Shown: piece by piece, positions 56,201 through 62,981 of the stretch
Layout of the letters: every line of letters begins with the position of its first letter
Position numbering within the stretch: position 1 is the first letter of the stretch
NCBI RefSeq assembly: GCF_000003815.2
Contig: NC_049986.1
Span: 4,798,556-4,862,555 of the forward strand
Direction of reading: 5' to 3'
Source of the DNA: Branchiostoma floridae
Lineage: Eukaryota; Chordata; Leptocardii; Amphioxiformes; Branchiostomatidae
DNA: 64,000 bases
The notes under the pieces: generated by a model
What the model was told of the DNA's origin: nothing
Databases searched by the model: none
Seen by the model: only the letters and a program-made list of their open reading frames with translations
Made by a program: the position numbers and the translations under genes

Positions 56201-58907
56201 CCTAATGTGCATAAATGATCACAACTCCCATGCGACCAGTCAGAGATTCTTGTCATTTACTACAATGGGACTGTAGCATTTTCCCATCAACTATGAATAT
56301 TGGGTCTTTATTTGCATAATATTTATCTATCAATATTCTTACTCATTTACCAATGTCACATGCTGCAATAGTCCTCATTAATCATGAAAATTAGATTCCG
56401 ATATGCATAATCGATATTCAACTAGCGTTCCACGACCCCATACCTTCGCTAAATGATTTTAACCTTTACAACTGGCGTTTCTCTAATCATGCAAATAAGG
56501 TCCTAATTTGCATAAATAATATCAGTTAATCACCTCTTCTATCCAATGACAGACATACACAAGCTATATTAAGAAAGAATGAAATAAAGAAAGAAAAACA
56601 TTTTTTTCATTAATAATGGAAATTAGATTTCAATTTTCATAATCAATCTTTGATATATGAAGCATAACTTCTGTCAGCCCCTTCTTGAGTTATTCCCTTT
56701 CAAAGTCTGACACTAACCCGGTTCTTGCAGGTCCAAAACAAGCCACTAGGGGGCCCAAACCAACACCACTTATTGTGTTGTTAAGAGCTATCTTCCACTT
56801 AAAAATTATGACCACAGCATGTCCAGAACTCTAGATATCAAACCCAGAAGTTCCACTGCAGTACCATACCAAGCAGCTAGAGAGTCCAAAATCTAATTAT
56901 TTCCAGGTCTCATCAAGACCTACCAACATACCAAATATCAATACAATCCATGCAGGCGTTCTCGAGTTACGGTGGTCTTCTACAAACACACACACAGACG
57001 CTACCGAAAATATAACCTTCAACTAGAGTTCCACGACCCCATACCTTCGCCAAATGATCCGAACCTTTCTCTACAACTGCTGTATTAATTGTGTTTTTCA
57101 TTAATTATGCAAATAAGGTTCTCATTTGTATAAATCATATCAGTTGATCATCTCCTCCACCAGAAGTACACAATCTATGCTAAGAAAGAAGCATTTTTCT
57201 GATAAATTATGTAAATTAGGATCTCATTTGCATAATAAACGTTCAACGATGTTCACCTGCACACTTCCAAATGCTACAAGTAAGAAGTTCCTGTCATTTT
57301 CCAAAACGAATTTATAGCATTTTCTCATTCATTATGCAAATTAGGTCTTTATTTTGCATGATATGTATCATTCTTCTCCTTCTCAGTACAAATGTCACAT
57401 GTTGCAATGGTCCCATAATGGGACTAAGTTTGTTTACAAAGTGTCCTAATCAGTTATGCAAATTAGATACCAATTTACATAATTGATATGTCATTATACA
57501 TCACTTAAGCTATCTACATGACAAAAATCATAAAAATCCGTTTACCCCTTCTTGAGTTATTCCCTTTTAAAGCCTGACACTAAACCTGCTCTGCAGTTCC
57601 AAAACAAGCCACTATGGGGCCCAAACCTACACCGTTTACTCTCGGCATCAAGAGCTGTCTACCACTCAAAAATCATAGCCACAGCATGTTCAAAACGTGA
57701 GATATCAAACCAGGAAGTTCTGCTGCAGTACCGTAACAGGCTGCTAGGGGGCCCAAAGTCTAATCGTTTCCAGGTCTCATCAAGACCTACCCACAGACCA
57801 AATATCGACACAATGCATTCAGGCTTTCTTGAGTTATGCTGGTCTTCTACAAACACACATACAGACGCTACCCAAAATATAACCTTCTTGACGAAGTTAA
57901 CTATATTAAGCATCACTTAAGCTATCTACATACCACAAATCATGAAGATCTATCACCCCCTCCTTGAGTTATTCCCTTTTAAAGTCTGGCACTAAACCTG
58001 CCCCTGCAGTTCCAAAACAAGACGCATGCCTACACCACTTACTCTTTACCCCAAGGGCTATCTAGCACTTAAAGTCGTGACCACAGCATGTCCGGAACTC
58101 GAGATATCAAACCCGGAAGTCCTGGGTCGCTTATGTTTACGTTGATTTGATCAAGTGGGACATAACCACGTTTGATTGAGAAGGGGGGTGGCTCGTGCTG
58201 AATGGGGCGGACAGGGTGTACCTACCGTCGAACACAGTGAGCTAAACGTTACAGCATACATATGTTTGTGGTTCAAATGTTTCTATGGTAGCACGCTATC
58301 GTTACGATATCGTAACGTCCCTATCTCAATATCGTACGCGTACTTTAACACTTTTTAAAACGTTATTTTGACACGGAAATTGCAAAGTTGTATGAAGAGA
58401 CATATGGACATCATTCAAAAGTCCCCTTTCAGTCCTACCGAAAACGACGTTTTGTTCAAAGCATCGTTGACGTATTTACGTTTATTTTCGTTTAGTTAAG
58501 GTACCTTTTCCAATACGAAATTTTGACACGGTAATGACGCCATAGTACACCGAAGTGGGAGGGTGGACTAATGTTCCAGTATTTTTTTTAGCAAAAAATC
58601 GGTTTAAACTCCACTCCAAATTCAGTCTTATTGATGTTGCCTTTGCACCATTGGCGGGGCGTAAACATCACTGTCCCATCTTTACACAGACTGTAACTGT
58701 AAGCGTGCCCTCTTGCACGTTTTACAACTTCCTGGTAAGATATTAGCAGATCTTGTCTTATGTGAGATCTGTTCTCTTGACGTCTGACACGAAACACAAA
58801 CAACACTATGAGGATATGAGTGAGAGTGGGTAGAACCTACCTGCCATAATGGTGTACCCATAAAAACTGAGCAGTGCCCACACCAAAATCTCGAGTTGTA
58901 CCGCCAT
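29112..58907 (-). CDS. Gene B: secreted mosaic protein WAP - CCP x11 - C-type lectin - PAN - CCP - Ig - CCP x3 - FIMAC, 24 exons, 1482 aa
   Basis: Not recognised as a named gene. Seen: signal peptide 1-22; WAP-like 23-73; CCP1-11 74-739; C-type lectin 740-870; PAN/apple 871-953; CCP12 954-1022; Ig-like 1023-1146; CCP13-15 1147-1334; FIMAC about 1335-1419; Gly-rich then acidic tail to 1482. No membrane helix, GPI signal or enzyme domain. Exons: 58841-58907, 55755-55907, 49145-49324, 48001-48186, 46663-46836, 45952-46125, 44821-44994, 43736-43915, 43108-43275, 42403-42624, 41043-41219, 40192-40377, 39803-39979, 37515-37907, 36989-37237, 36571-36777, 33786-34157, 33075-33263, 32431-32613, 31356-31547, 30996-31134, 30131-30246, 29878-29940, 29112-29239. 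All borders are GT/AG and all phases join. Known: FIMAC occurs in complement factor I, C6 and C7; CCP arrays bind C3b/C4b; lectin and PAN domains bind glycans or proteins. Inference: a soluble recognition or regulatory component beside a factor B-like gene. Confidence 0.9.
29878..29940 (-). CDS. Gene B exon 23: Gly/Ala-rich tail
   Basis: A 21-codon phase 1-1 mini-exon: DETQGASGDASFSAGGGAHL. It is likely flexible. The acceptor (ttcccacag) and donor (CTAG|gtatat) are plausible, and the frame joins both neighbours. Confidence 0.7.
   Translation of the reverse strand: MMKHREQVGMHPSAQVEGHI
30131..30246 (-). CDS. Gene B exon 22: FIMAC domain, Kazal-like second half
   Basis: Residues 1381-1419, phase 2 in and phase 1 out. 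VCSKDGTVFENQCRLMAADC followed by ...GECTG completes the domain. VC-x3-G-x-x-[FY]-x-N-x-C is the Kazal-like core. The single-base lead exactly completes the Arg codon opened by the previous exon. Confidence 0.88.
30410..30620 (-). repeat. Dispersed repeat ('ggagatgg' family, divergent inverted copy)
   Basis: 'actccatctccctccaaatg' and 'ttttcaagaatggacac' mirror the 8440-8600 family on the opposite strand, in a gene B intron. Confidence 0.45.
30996..31134 (-). CDS. Gene B exon 21: FIMAC domain, first half
   Basis: Residues 1335-1380, phase 1 in and phase 2 out. LCGDRVCNEWEKCVNTTSSH then RRCICIRPQDCPRGG matches the FIMAC/follistatin-like pattern (C-x-W-x-x-C ... C-x-C-x-x-P-x-x-C-P). No ATG, so ORF scans miss it. 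Confidence 0.85.
31356..31547 (-). CDS. Gene B exon 20: CCP15
   Basis: A phase 1-1 sushi exon with ECPAPEHSENVV, FQCKPNFVLTG and TWSADVPEC (residues 1271-1334). Last CCP before the FIMAC domain, an order also seen in C6/C7. Confidence 0.9.
31584..32097. mobile_element. Fold-back element, 514 bp with long arms
   Basis: The left arm runs from 'attatagagaattgctaaac' through 'gtagggacttacccctaaat' and 'aagacaccacttttgcagga' to 'ctctgttgagtgtgggccga'. The right arm is its near-perfect reverse complement, ending 'gcaattctctataat'. Arms are about 210 bp around a non-coding centre of about 90 bp. A related fragment is at 29575-29680. In the intron between CCP14 and CCP15 of gene B. Confidence 0.85.
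32431..32613 (-). CDS. Gene B exon 19: CCP14
   Basis: A phase 1-1 sushi exon with SCPVPSVPDNGEM, FSCEPGFILNG and HWSDSFPTC (residues 1210-1270). There is one sequon (NST). Confidence 0.92.
33075..33263 (-). CDS. Gene B exon 18: CCP13
   Basis: A phase 1-1 sushi exon with TCQDPGIPAYSRR, YSCQEGFRLQG and TWSDNPPTC (residues 1147-1209). Confidence 0.92.
33786..34157 (-). CDS. Gene B exon 17: Ig-like domain
   Basis: A 124-codon phase 1-1 exon, residues 1023-1146. FYLDCDPLP gives the first Ig cysteine. LIFNPPQLQDTGIYTCYSD gives the D-x-G-x-Y-x-C motif of strand F, and SVRINIQ strand G. Confidence 0.85.
34427..36380 (+). mobile_element. Non-autonomous LTR retrotransposon (TRIM/LARD-like), 1954 bp
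   Basis: Two direct 268-bp LTRs (34427-34694 and 36113-36380) begin TGTCACGAGG and end CCGTGACA. By eye they are identical, so insertion was recent. Each carries an AATAAA and a duplicated 'gtgatcacccctggtgtggg' block in the U3 part. Two bases after the 5' LTR, 'tggtagtacggctgggg' could be a tRNA primer-binding site. A polypurine tract (aaaaagatgaggggtgagg) precedes the 3' LTR. The 1.4-kb GC-rich interior encodes no gag, protease, RT or integrase I can recognise. No clean target-site duplication is seen. It sits antisense in a gene B intron between CCP12 and the Ig exon. Confidence 0.9.
36571..36777 (-). CDS. Gene B exon 16: CCP12
   Basis: A 69-codon phase 1-1 exon, residues 954-1022: PCEPPIINSEVVS, SRCFDIGKYTLRG, RTCLNGRWN and DHPSC. 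The LTR retrotransposon lies just downstream, in the next intron. Confidence 0.87.
36989..37237 (-). CDS. Gene B exon 15: PAN/apple domain
   Basis: A phase 1-1 exon, residues 871-953. KVEECANQCRREVKFNCLSF then DYNEADRVCQLS fits the apple pattern (C-x3-C-x6-F-x-C-x-S-F-x-Y ... C-x-L-S). Such domains bind proteins or glycans. Confidence 0.88.
37515..37907 (-). CDS. Gene B exon 14: C-type lectin domain
   Basis: A 131-codon phase 1-1 exon, residues 740-870. It starts CKAGYTFFHDGCYK and carries YWIGLRD (797-803), a QPD sugar-binding motif (828-830), DEDC (836-839), WHD (850-852) and RYICQY. QPD usually predicts Ca-dependent galactose/GalNAc-type binding. WHD in place of WND is a departure at a Ca ligand. 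Confidence 0.95.
38820..39230 (+). repeat. Dispersed repeat (family R2), two partial tandem copies
   Basis: 'ctgaggttgacgatgatgca' with a T-run, 'ggttttattatg' and 'ttcgtctt' occurs twice (38860-38970 and 39115-39220). Both relate to family R2 at 14410. Confidence 0.6.
39583..39725 (+). repeat. tRNA-derived SINE, copy 1
   Basis: It has a head 'taatgtaacagtagggttca', 'gaccatgcaaaacg', 'aggcttttggcatagtggtt' and a B-box-like 'ggttcaaatccc'. It shares its whole layout with the minus-strand copy at 44226-44360. It sits about 80 bp from the CCP11 exon of gene B. Confidence 0.65.
39803..39979 (-). CDS. Gene B exon 13: CCP11
   Basis: A phase 1-1 sushi exon with PCILPGLQHGTYI, YRCSQGPGQVM and NWRSHPPHC (residues 681-739). 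The glycine-rich turn replaces the usual G-[FY] motif. Confidence 0.88.
40192..40377 (-). CDS. Gene B exon 12: CCP10
   Basis: A phase 1-1 exon, residues 619-680: WCPLPKKTDHGAF, LVCDDNYKPSQ and TWSTHLPSC. The acceptor is cagaacaag-like and weaker than the others, but frame and domain are clear. Confidence 0.87.
41043..41219 (-). CDS. Gene B exon 11: CCP9
   Basis: A phase 1-1 sushi exon with PCPGNGVNTQNDH, FQCAEGFEVAPG and RWMPQSPTC (residues 560-618). Confidence 0.9.
42403..42624 (-). CDS. Gene B exon 10: CCP8 (long)
   Basis: A 74-codon phase 1-1 exon: LCPPLDEIVNDAQ, ISCAPGTTLQG and QWVYREGQGQPVC (residues 486-559). A longer first loop and last loop than in the other CCPs. Confidence 0.88.
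43108..43275 (-). CDS. Gene B exon 9: CCP7
   Basis: A phase 1-1 sushi exon with PCDDIPDIVHGEV, FRCVRGFRLDG and TWKTLPSC (residues 430-485). Confidence 0.9.
43736..43915 (-). CDS. Gene B exon 8: CCP6
   Basis: A phase 1-1 sushi exon with KCEIKQPPSNGYF, VACNTGYRLEG and the ending DNGTFALPSC (residues 370-429). The usual Trp before the last cysteine is replaced by Phe. Confidence 0.88.
44226..44360 (-). repeat. tRNA-derived SINE, copy 2
   Basis: On the minus strand: 'taatgtaacagtggggggtt', 'gaccatgccaaacg', 'aggcttttggctcagtcatt' (A box) and 'gggttcgattccc' (B box). It could be mistaken for a tRNA gene, but the 5' extension shared with 39583-39725 marks it as a SINE. Confidence 0.65.
44821..44994 (-). 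CDS. Gene B exon 7: CCP5
   Basis: A phase 1-1 sushi exon with NCGEPDPVWNGFW, FSCRRGFLHVG and TWSSPSPHC (residues 312-369). Confidence 0.9.
45198..45372. mobile_element. MITE with about 65-bp inverted arms
   Basis: 'aacgcctggtcctttgctat' plus 'aaccacc' pairs with 'ggtggttatagcaaaggacc' plus 'aggcgtt'. The arms extend outward through 'ggtgtcataac' to 'cccgcc'. The centre is short (gagtgcgcgaagcgg). Intron between CCP4 and CCP5 of gene B. Confidence 0.85.
45699..45815. mobile_element. Short palindromic MITE
   Basis: The left arm 'gtgtgtatcgctccttctga' plus 'ttggtcagaat' pairs with 'attctgaccaatcagaagag' plus 'cgatacacac'. The inner arms 'cgacaacggcaccg' also pair. Two fold-back elements thus lie within 350 bp. 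Confidence 0.8.
45952..46125 (-). CDS. Gene B exon 6: CCP4
   Basis: A phase 1-1 sushi exon with SCPVLEHPENGHR, FTCSTGYIVRG and TWSGEEASC (residues 254-311). Confidence 0.9.
46663..46836 (-). CDS. Gene B exon 5: CCP3
   Basis: A phase 1-1 sushi exon with SCGNPGEITNGRR, YRCNSGYTLVG and QWSGSLPRC (residues 196-253). The frame has no upstream ATG, so simple ORF scans show only a shadow. Confidence 0.88.
47538..47759 (+). mobile_element. LINE ORF2 C-terminal fragment
   Basis: The frame LGLPTLQQRREQLTKKFGYT, LLQSRTFRRWLSPTRDEASG, then NARTERYKNSAIQHIVGSMN-S ends at TAA 47757-47759. This is the typical C terminus of a CR1/L2-like reverse transcriptase ORF. It has no ATG, and the frame is broken just upstream. 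In a gene B intron. Confidence 0.85.
48001..48186 (-). CDS. Gene B exon 4: CCP2
   Basis: A phase 1-1 sushi exon with TCGEPPDVDHAMY, YRCNSGFFRIG and QWSSVQLTC (residues 134-195). Confidence 0.9.
48540..48870 (-). repeat. Dispersed repeat (family R2, inverted copy)
   Basis: 'ttagggattcctctaacgcg', 'gcgacagatg', 'aacagctaccgcaaaaaaag' and 'ctgtcgacggaggttacaga' are the reverse complement of 14410-14760. It is close to a full-length copy. Confidence 0.7.
49145..49324 (-). CDS. Gene B exon 3: CCP1
   Basis: A phase 1-1 sushi exon with TCREPEIPTNGAV, YSCDDGYVLSG and EWTWHTPEC (residues 74-133). The intron before it is 6.4 kb and full of repeats. Confidence 0.9.
49735..50740 (+). repeat. AT-rich interspersed repeat (family R1, near full length)
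   Basis: It starts 'ctagagttcggcgacctcat' and ends 'gagttatcttgtttacac'. It is the clearest copy of the family, colinear with 22140-23200 and 16690-17640. The repeat fills gene B intron 2. Confidence 0.65.
51085..51740 (+). repeat. Tandem repeat, about 246-bp period, three copies
   Basis: The anchor 'gtgacaagtttgaaagtcct' occurs near 51103, 51350 and 51595. Each is followed by 'cagtggat', 'attaattatgcaaattag' and 'ataccaaaaatcatgac'. Copies differ by 10-15 percent by eye. Confidence 0.8.
52140..54040 (+). repeat. Composite repeat block with 330-bp direct duplication
   Basis: Segment 52563-52893 is repeated at 53402-53730 with few differences (both contain 'ggtacacacagtgtcacaca', 'gttgcatgtgggatcagggg' and 'gcttggcatgtttacaggca'). 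Before it, a 46-bp unit starting 'gtaatttt' repeats four times (52427, 52473, 52519, 52564). Family R3 ends flank the block (52147-52250 and 53755-54030), so an R3 element seems to contain the duplication. Confidence 0.8.
54356..54772 (-). mobile_element. LINE reverse-transcriptase C-terminal fragment with terminal fold-back
   Basis: The minus frame includes ISIKNLSKIFDTCIKPIMLY, GSEILGKDH, VEVLHNNFAGVHRNASNMAC and ELGRFPLDVDVSVRIVKYC. This matches the region after the RT palm in CR1/RTE-like LINEs (cIkPimlYGsEiwG ... F.k...gv...asn ... ElGrfPl). The upstream end is a fold-back: 54686-54714 pairs with 54725-54753 (10-base spacer). Confidence 0.85.
54985..55195 (-). repeat. tRNA-derived SINE (second type)
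   Basis: On the minus strand 'tggcgcaatcggcagtgcgt' gives an A box and 'gagttccaatcc' a B box. Then come 'cttgtgctcttggg', 'aaggtactttacacgac' and 'ggtgtaaatgagtacctagc', a body typical of tRNA-headed SINEs in marine invertebrates. Gene B intron 2. Confidence 0.7.
55755..55907 (-). CDS. Gene B exon 2: WAP-like four-disulfide domain
   Basis: A phase 1-1 exon encodes residues 23-73 with eight cysteines. RCTVDSDCRGRNKRCLCDGP followed by CGMSCVNP fits the WAP pattern C-x3-5-D-x-DC-x5-KxC-x-C-x3-C-x3-C-x-x-P. Spacing in the first half is looser (Ala-rich SAAAATAEG), so the call is WAP-like. Confidence 0.8.
56100..58125 (+). repeat. AT-rich repeat array related to family R1
   Basis: 'actagagttccacgacccca' starts sub-blocks near 56109, 56411 and 57023. 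They carry recurring 'attatgcaaat...ggtc' and 'catacaccaaa'-type tracts and 'ccacagcatgtccagaactc'. It fills gene B intron 1. Confidence 0.6.
58841..58907 (-). CDS. Gene B exon 1: signal peptide
   Basis: ATG at 58905-58907 opens MAVQLEILVWALLSFYGYTI then MA, with a hydrophobic core and no basic cluster. The donor is GGCAG|gtaggt, phase 1. The next phase-compatible exon is the WAP-like one at 55907. Confidence 0.85.
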
Positions 58908-59182
58908 TCTGTGAACGGGTCCGATCTACAGGCGTGGATGTGCGGGGACTAAACATGTGGATGGATACATACCGGAAGTGAGTGGGTTGAGTGACCTCCC
59001 CAACACGAGAGAGAGGACAAATAACCTGAAGTCTTCTCGGTAGTGCACAAGGCCCAGTTTTAATATATCCGTGATGACTCGTACTCTAGGGGAAAGAACG
59101 CAAATCAAAATTAGTAACGTTTAAATGAAAACAGTTGCCTCATATCTCCAATGTACTATGATGCACATATTGGGAGTTCGTG

Positions 59183-59315
59183 ACGTAGTTCTCCTAGCAG
59201 AGGTTGATGAGGAAAATTTGCTTATATGCCGTTTTTCTCTGTGCTGACAGGAAAAGACGGCATATAAGGAAAAGGTCACGATTCTCCCCATTAACCTCTG
59301 CTTGAAGAGTAACGT
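59183..59315. repeat. Imperfect inverted repeat upstream of gene B
   Basis: 'cttatatgccgt' pairs with 'acggcatataag'. The outer 'agcagaggttgatgagga' pairs with 'ccccattaacctctgct'. It is a MITE-like stem about 280-410 bp upstream of the gene B ATG. Confidence 0.65.
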
Positions 59316-59772
59316 AGTCTACCACCTCCTCCCTCTATCCAGGAAGCCCGACTGTTGCAGGGCCCACTATACTTTTAACGTTAATCTCGGAGTCCAGCCT
59401 CTGCTGAGCCTTGTTAGCTTTACTCGGTTTCCAAGTCCCTCAGGACTCCAAGTTATAACTCTACATGTCGATAAAAAATGATTGAAATTTGCCAAACGAC
59501 AGACAACACACTAGAGATAGCCGGCTCAAAACTGCAGTTTCCAACTGTACTTTAAAAACTGTATTGATAACGGAAGAAAAGTACTGCTTTAATTTAGCAG
59601 TTCACCGTAACCTTAGATGTCGAATATGACTTGGTCACTCGGAAGAGGATATAACTTTAATAGTTATATGATTTCATGCGACAGTTTGACACATGTAATT
59701 AGCCAACAAAAAGGTAAATGTAACGTAATACCTTATAAGTGTACCAAGACATGGAAAAGTAAAAACCTTTGG

Positions 59773-59929
59773 AATGATGAAAAGTTAGAGATGGAGAAAC
59801 AGATTCTCTTTTATTGACGGTGTTTCATATGCCCTGTATTCAGATAAAACGACAGATGGCCATGCATAATTGTTTCTAACACATTCAATAAAAGGGAATC
59901 TGTTTTTCCATCTTTAACTTTTCATCATT
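59773..59929. repeat. Inverted repeat, about 45-bp arms
   Basis: 'aatgatgaaaagttagagat' through 'ctcttttattga' pairs with 'tcaataaaagggaatctgtt' through 'aacttttcatcatt', with four or so mismatches and a spacer of about 65 bases. Confidence 0.8.
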
Positions 59930-60012
59930 AAAGCAAGGCCTATGCAAAAGTTGTGTTCCACAGATAACAGTCTTCATCGCGGTAAGCGCCTTCTGTCACA
60001 ACTTTTTTTTTT

Positions 60013-60521
60013 TTACAAAAACTGCACTGCGCCATTGGGAAGAACACAAAGGAAACGGCAATGCACAGTGACAAACCGATAGACAAGCCATACGTCTATA
60101 TTATATTCCATCCCCTGGGCTGCCGTACTGAATCCAGGACGTTTGTGATAACGCCCCAAGATAAACTCTAAAATACGAGAAAGGCCGAGAAACAGCGAGT
60201 GAGCCTCACGTGCTCCGAACATGAAGCGGATTGTCCCGTCACCCTGCCGTGACCTGCCCGCTGAGCGCGAGTCGCAGTGCTGGCTCAGCAGTGGCCTGTT
60301 GTCGGTAAACATGCGGATGTGCAGTCGTGCCTGTTCCTGGGAACTTCCTGTCGGATACCGGGGCAGCCGCCTGGCCCTGTGCCCGCTCACACAGCTGTCA
60401 ACATGTGATAAGTTGTTTCCCACGTGACACATTAAAGGCCAACGTTGTCGTTCTTCTCCCATACTGATCACCACGTTTCTCGACTGCCCTTCCTCACGCC
60501 AGGTACGCACCTCGTGAATTC
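60013..60521 (-). CDS. Unidentified 165-codon-plus open frame (possible exon)
   Basis: A good minus-strand acceptor (aaaattaatattgtag) precedes a long GC-rich open frame. Peptide pieces include WPLMCHVGNNLSHVDSCVSG, RLHIRMFTDNRPLLSQHCDS and DGTIRFMFGAREAHSLFLGL. It ends at a stop followed by A-12, like a retrocopy tail. No domain is recognised and no downstream donor is convincing. It could be an exon of an unknown gene, a retrosequence or chance. It lies upstream of gene B on the same strand. Confidence 0.3.
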
Positions 60522-60589
60522 CTACAATATTAATTTTCTCGTGGTTGTTGTTGACTGATGTTATTGTGACAGACGTTGGCTAGTTCACC

Positions 60590-62275
60590 TTTCATCCGCA
60601 GGGTAAGCTTTATCTGTTGTTTTTAAACACTACCAACTGACCATTTCAAATGGTCCGGACCTGTCCGCGTACTGGTGACGAACGTAACGTTAGTCTATGT
60701 AACACAAGCTCTGCTGTTTTGGACTGTAACTGGAGGTAGGCCGGGTGGTTTTAAGGTATAAACAGTCTTTGATGTATTTGTACACATTAAGGGTTATCGC
60801 CTCCCAGAATGTTGTTGAATCTATCAATATCTATACAACGGAAAGTATCAAATTCAAAGGTTAATGTTATGTTTTATTGACCTGTCAATTGTGAAAGAAA
60901 TTTCTTATTAACAGGCTTAGCCTGTCAATAGCGGGGGAAAATTCTTATTGACACGAAACGCTAGAGGCGAGTAGAATTTAATCTCCAGGCAGATTTACCG
61001 GTGGCATAGCAGATTACAGTTTTCGGCCTATAGTACCAGAGGTTGACTGGCATCGACGCGGATAGTCCATGTATACGAACGGTTTGAGATGTCAGTCGCA
61101 CTGTAACAAGCCGCCTTAAAAGTACTGTAAATGCATTTAAGTTCGCGGGGATTTAATTTCGCGGTAGCGGGAAAAATGACTTTTCGCGGTGGATTTAATT
61201 TCGCGGTAACACCATCGACTGCAGTCTAATACCTTAATAGAATAATGTTCGCGGTGGATTTAAGTGGTCGCCGCGAAAACCGCGAACATTAATCCACCGC
61301 GAACATTTCTGCATTTACAGTATTGGACTTGGATTTCTTTTAATTCATACAGCCAGAGTTCCACGACCCCATACCCTCGCCAAATGATGCCTTTACAACT
61401 ATTGTTGTATCAGCACCCCGCGGCATAGGGGTATTCCCCATACAAGGCAGAAGGGGGGGTGGGGGGTGAGTGGCCACGGTAAGTCCCATAGTTAAGTATA
61501 GGCGGCGCTTATAGCGACCGTTGCTATTTCAAGTATGTCAACGTCAATAGTCAACATTCCACACGATTTTGCCCGAATATAACGTTATTGAGAATCCATG
61601 GCCATTACCCGCTGTGGTTAATGGTACCAGAGTACAGTTTTCGGCCAATGGGGATTCCCATAGTTAAGAGCAGACATCGACGCGCATAAAATCATAGTAG
61701 AGTGTATTCTGAAGCACGACCAACGAATATGTTGAAGTTAAGGGTATAATCTACAAAATATCTGAAAAAAAAAACACAAAGAAGTTATGTTTTTAGAAAG
61801 ATTTTAACGATCTCTTTTAGATAGGGTCATGCGGGACCATGGGGAACTGCAGCCTACTCACGCTGGCAGCCAGCGGTAGAGTTGACGCGAATTTCTGCAC
61901 AGACCGGGCAAACTTGAGATCTGCCTGATTAGTCTAGTGATAGTCTAGCCCATAACCCCATCCCCGGAATTACTAGTACAGCCCAAGACAATAGAGCTTG
62001 TGTTACATAGACGTGAAAAGGCTAGGACCACTTGAAATGGTCAGTTGGTGGTGCTTACACTCCACTGTTACAGATAGTCTGACACAAACTCCGCTGTCCA
62101 GGGCTGTAACTGGCCCCTCCCCCAGGGGACCGGCGGATGTTTGGCGGGCTGCTATAAGCGAGATTTAATCAGGCTATGTTACAGACAGGCTAGCCTACTC
62201 AATAGCCTCTGTCTTTTTTATTTTGACAACAACGGATAACGCTTACCCTGTGGATAAAGGTGAACAACAGATATA
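60590..62275. mobile_element. Candidate large inverted-repeat element
   Basis: The ends 'ttcacctttcatccgcaggg' (60591) and 'ccctgtggataaaggtgaa' (about 62270) pair. Further in, 'accaactgaccatttcaaat' and 'ctatgtaacacaagctc' (60630-60715) pair with 'gagcttgtgttacatag' and 'acttgaaatggtcagttggt' (61988-62051). The arms are offset by about 180 bp. The interior is non-coding and hosts a smaller MITE (61123-61322). Confidence 0.5.
61123..61322. mobile_element. Mariner-type MITE, 200 bp
   Basis: The ends 'tactgtaaatgcatttaagt' and 'aacatttctgcatttacagta' are inverted and bounded by TA. The interior is built of 'ttcgcggtggatttaa' and its inverse. From memory, elements of this type are common in marine invertebrate genomes. 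Confidence 0.85.
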
Positions 62276-62981
62276 GGTTACCTCACGGATGAAGGAGAAC
62301 AGATGTTAGGATGGACAATCGTACAGTTTTCTGGGCAACAGACTTTTTTCTATCAAGCTATCCTCCTCACCTTCACTTGTACCCCACTATTAGAGAAACG
62401 ACCGGTGGCAAACCTATCTCGATTGCTATTTTGATCTCATCTTGTAATTAGGGTCTGCAGGGGGTTCCCAACAACGGTTTACGCTGAATTTAGAAGAAAT
62501 CTCTACGTACTACGCTAAAATCAAGGGAGGTTGTTATGAAAATAATGATGACCTTTTTGCAAATAACGTGAACAAGACAGCAGTGAGCTTTTCCTCTAGA
62601 TTACAGGACATCAAAATACCCTGCCTCTGCCTTACTGAAAAGGGCCATGCAAAAGGGCCCTCTATTGATTCCAAGCTGGTGAAAGATCTCATTATTTGTT
62701 ATGTGCATTTTTGCATTCACAAGTATGAAATAGGGTCTTTACATAATCAATATGCAGCCGTGGTCACGTTCATTCCATATTTCAATTTGCTTGAATGATG
62801 CTCAAGCACGCATCATCGTCATCATACCAGGGTGTCCAACCCCCTTCATGCTCACTTGTTGCGGTGTGTCTGGGAACTCATGAATCAATAGGTTCGTCAA
62901 TGTTCTAAGTTATAGCTGTGTTTTTAACTCATGGAGATTATTTTCTGTGACTCGTATGATGTTGTATTGTAGGAGTATAAG
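62276..62981. promoter_or_regulatory. Candidate 5' region of gene C
   Basis: Between the inverted-repeat element and the gene C start. An acceptor-like 'gatgttgtattgtag' ends nine bases before the ATG, so a 5' UTR intron may cover part of this. No TATA box or other element can be named with confidence. Confidence 0.25.

Noticed and set aside
58588-58806. - strand open frame just inside gene B intron 1
   Set aside because: No acceptor/donor pair gives a phase-1 exon. No domain seen.
4603-58907. One giant gene running from the WAP exon to the protease
   Set aside because: There is an in-frame stop at 29112 after a plausible tail, and a fresh signal-peptide exon at 23838. Two genes in tandem explain this better.
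62568-62798. 76-codon + strand open frame upstream of gene C
   Set aside because: No domain, no splice support and a composition like random sequence.
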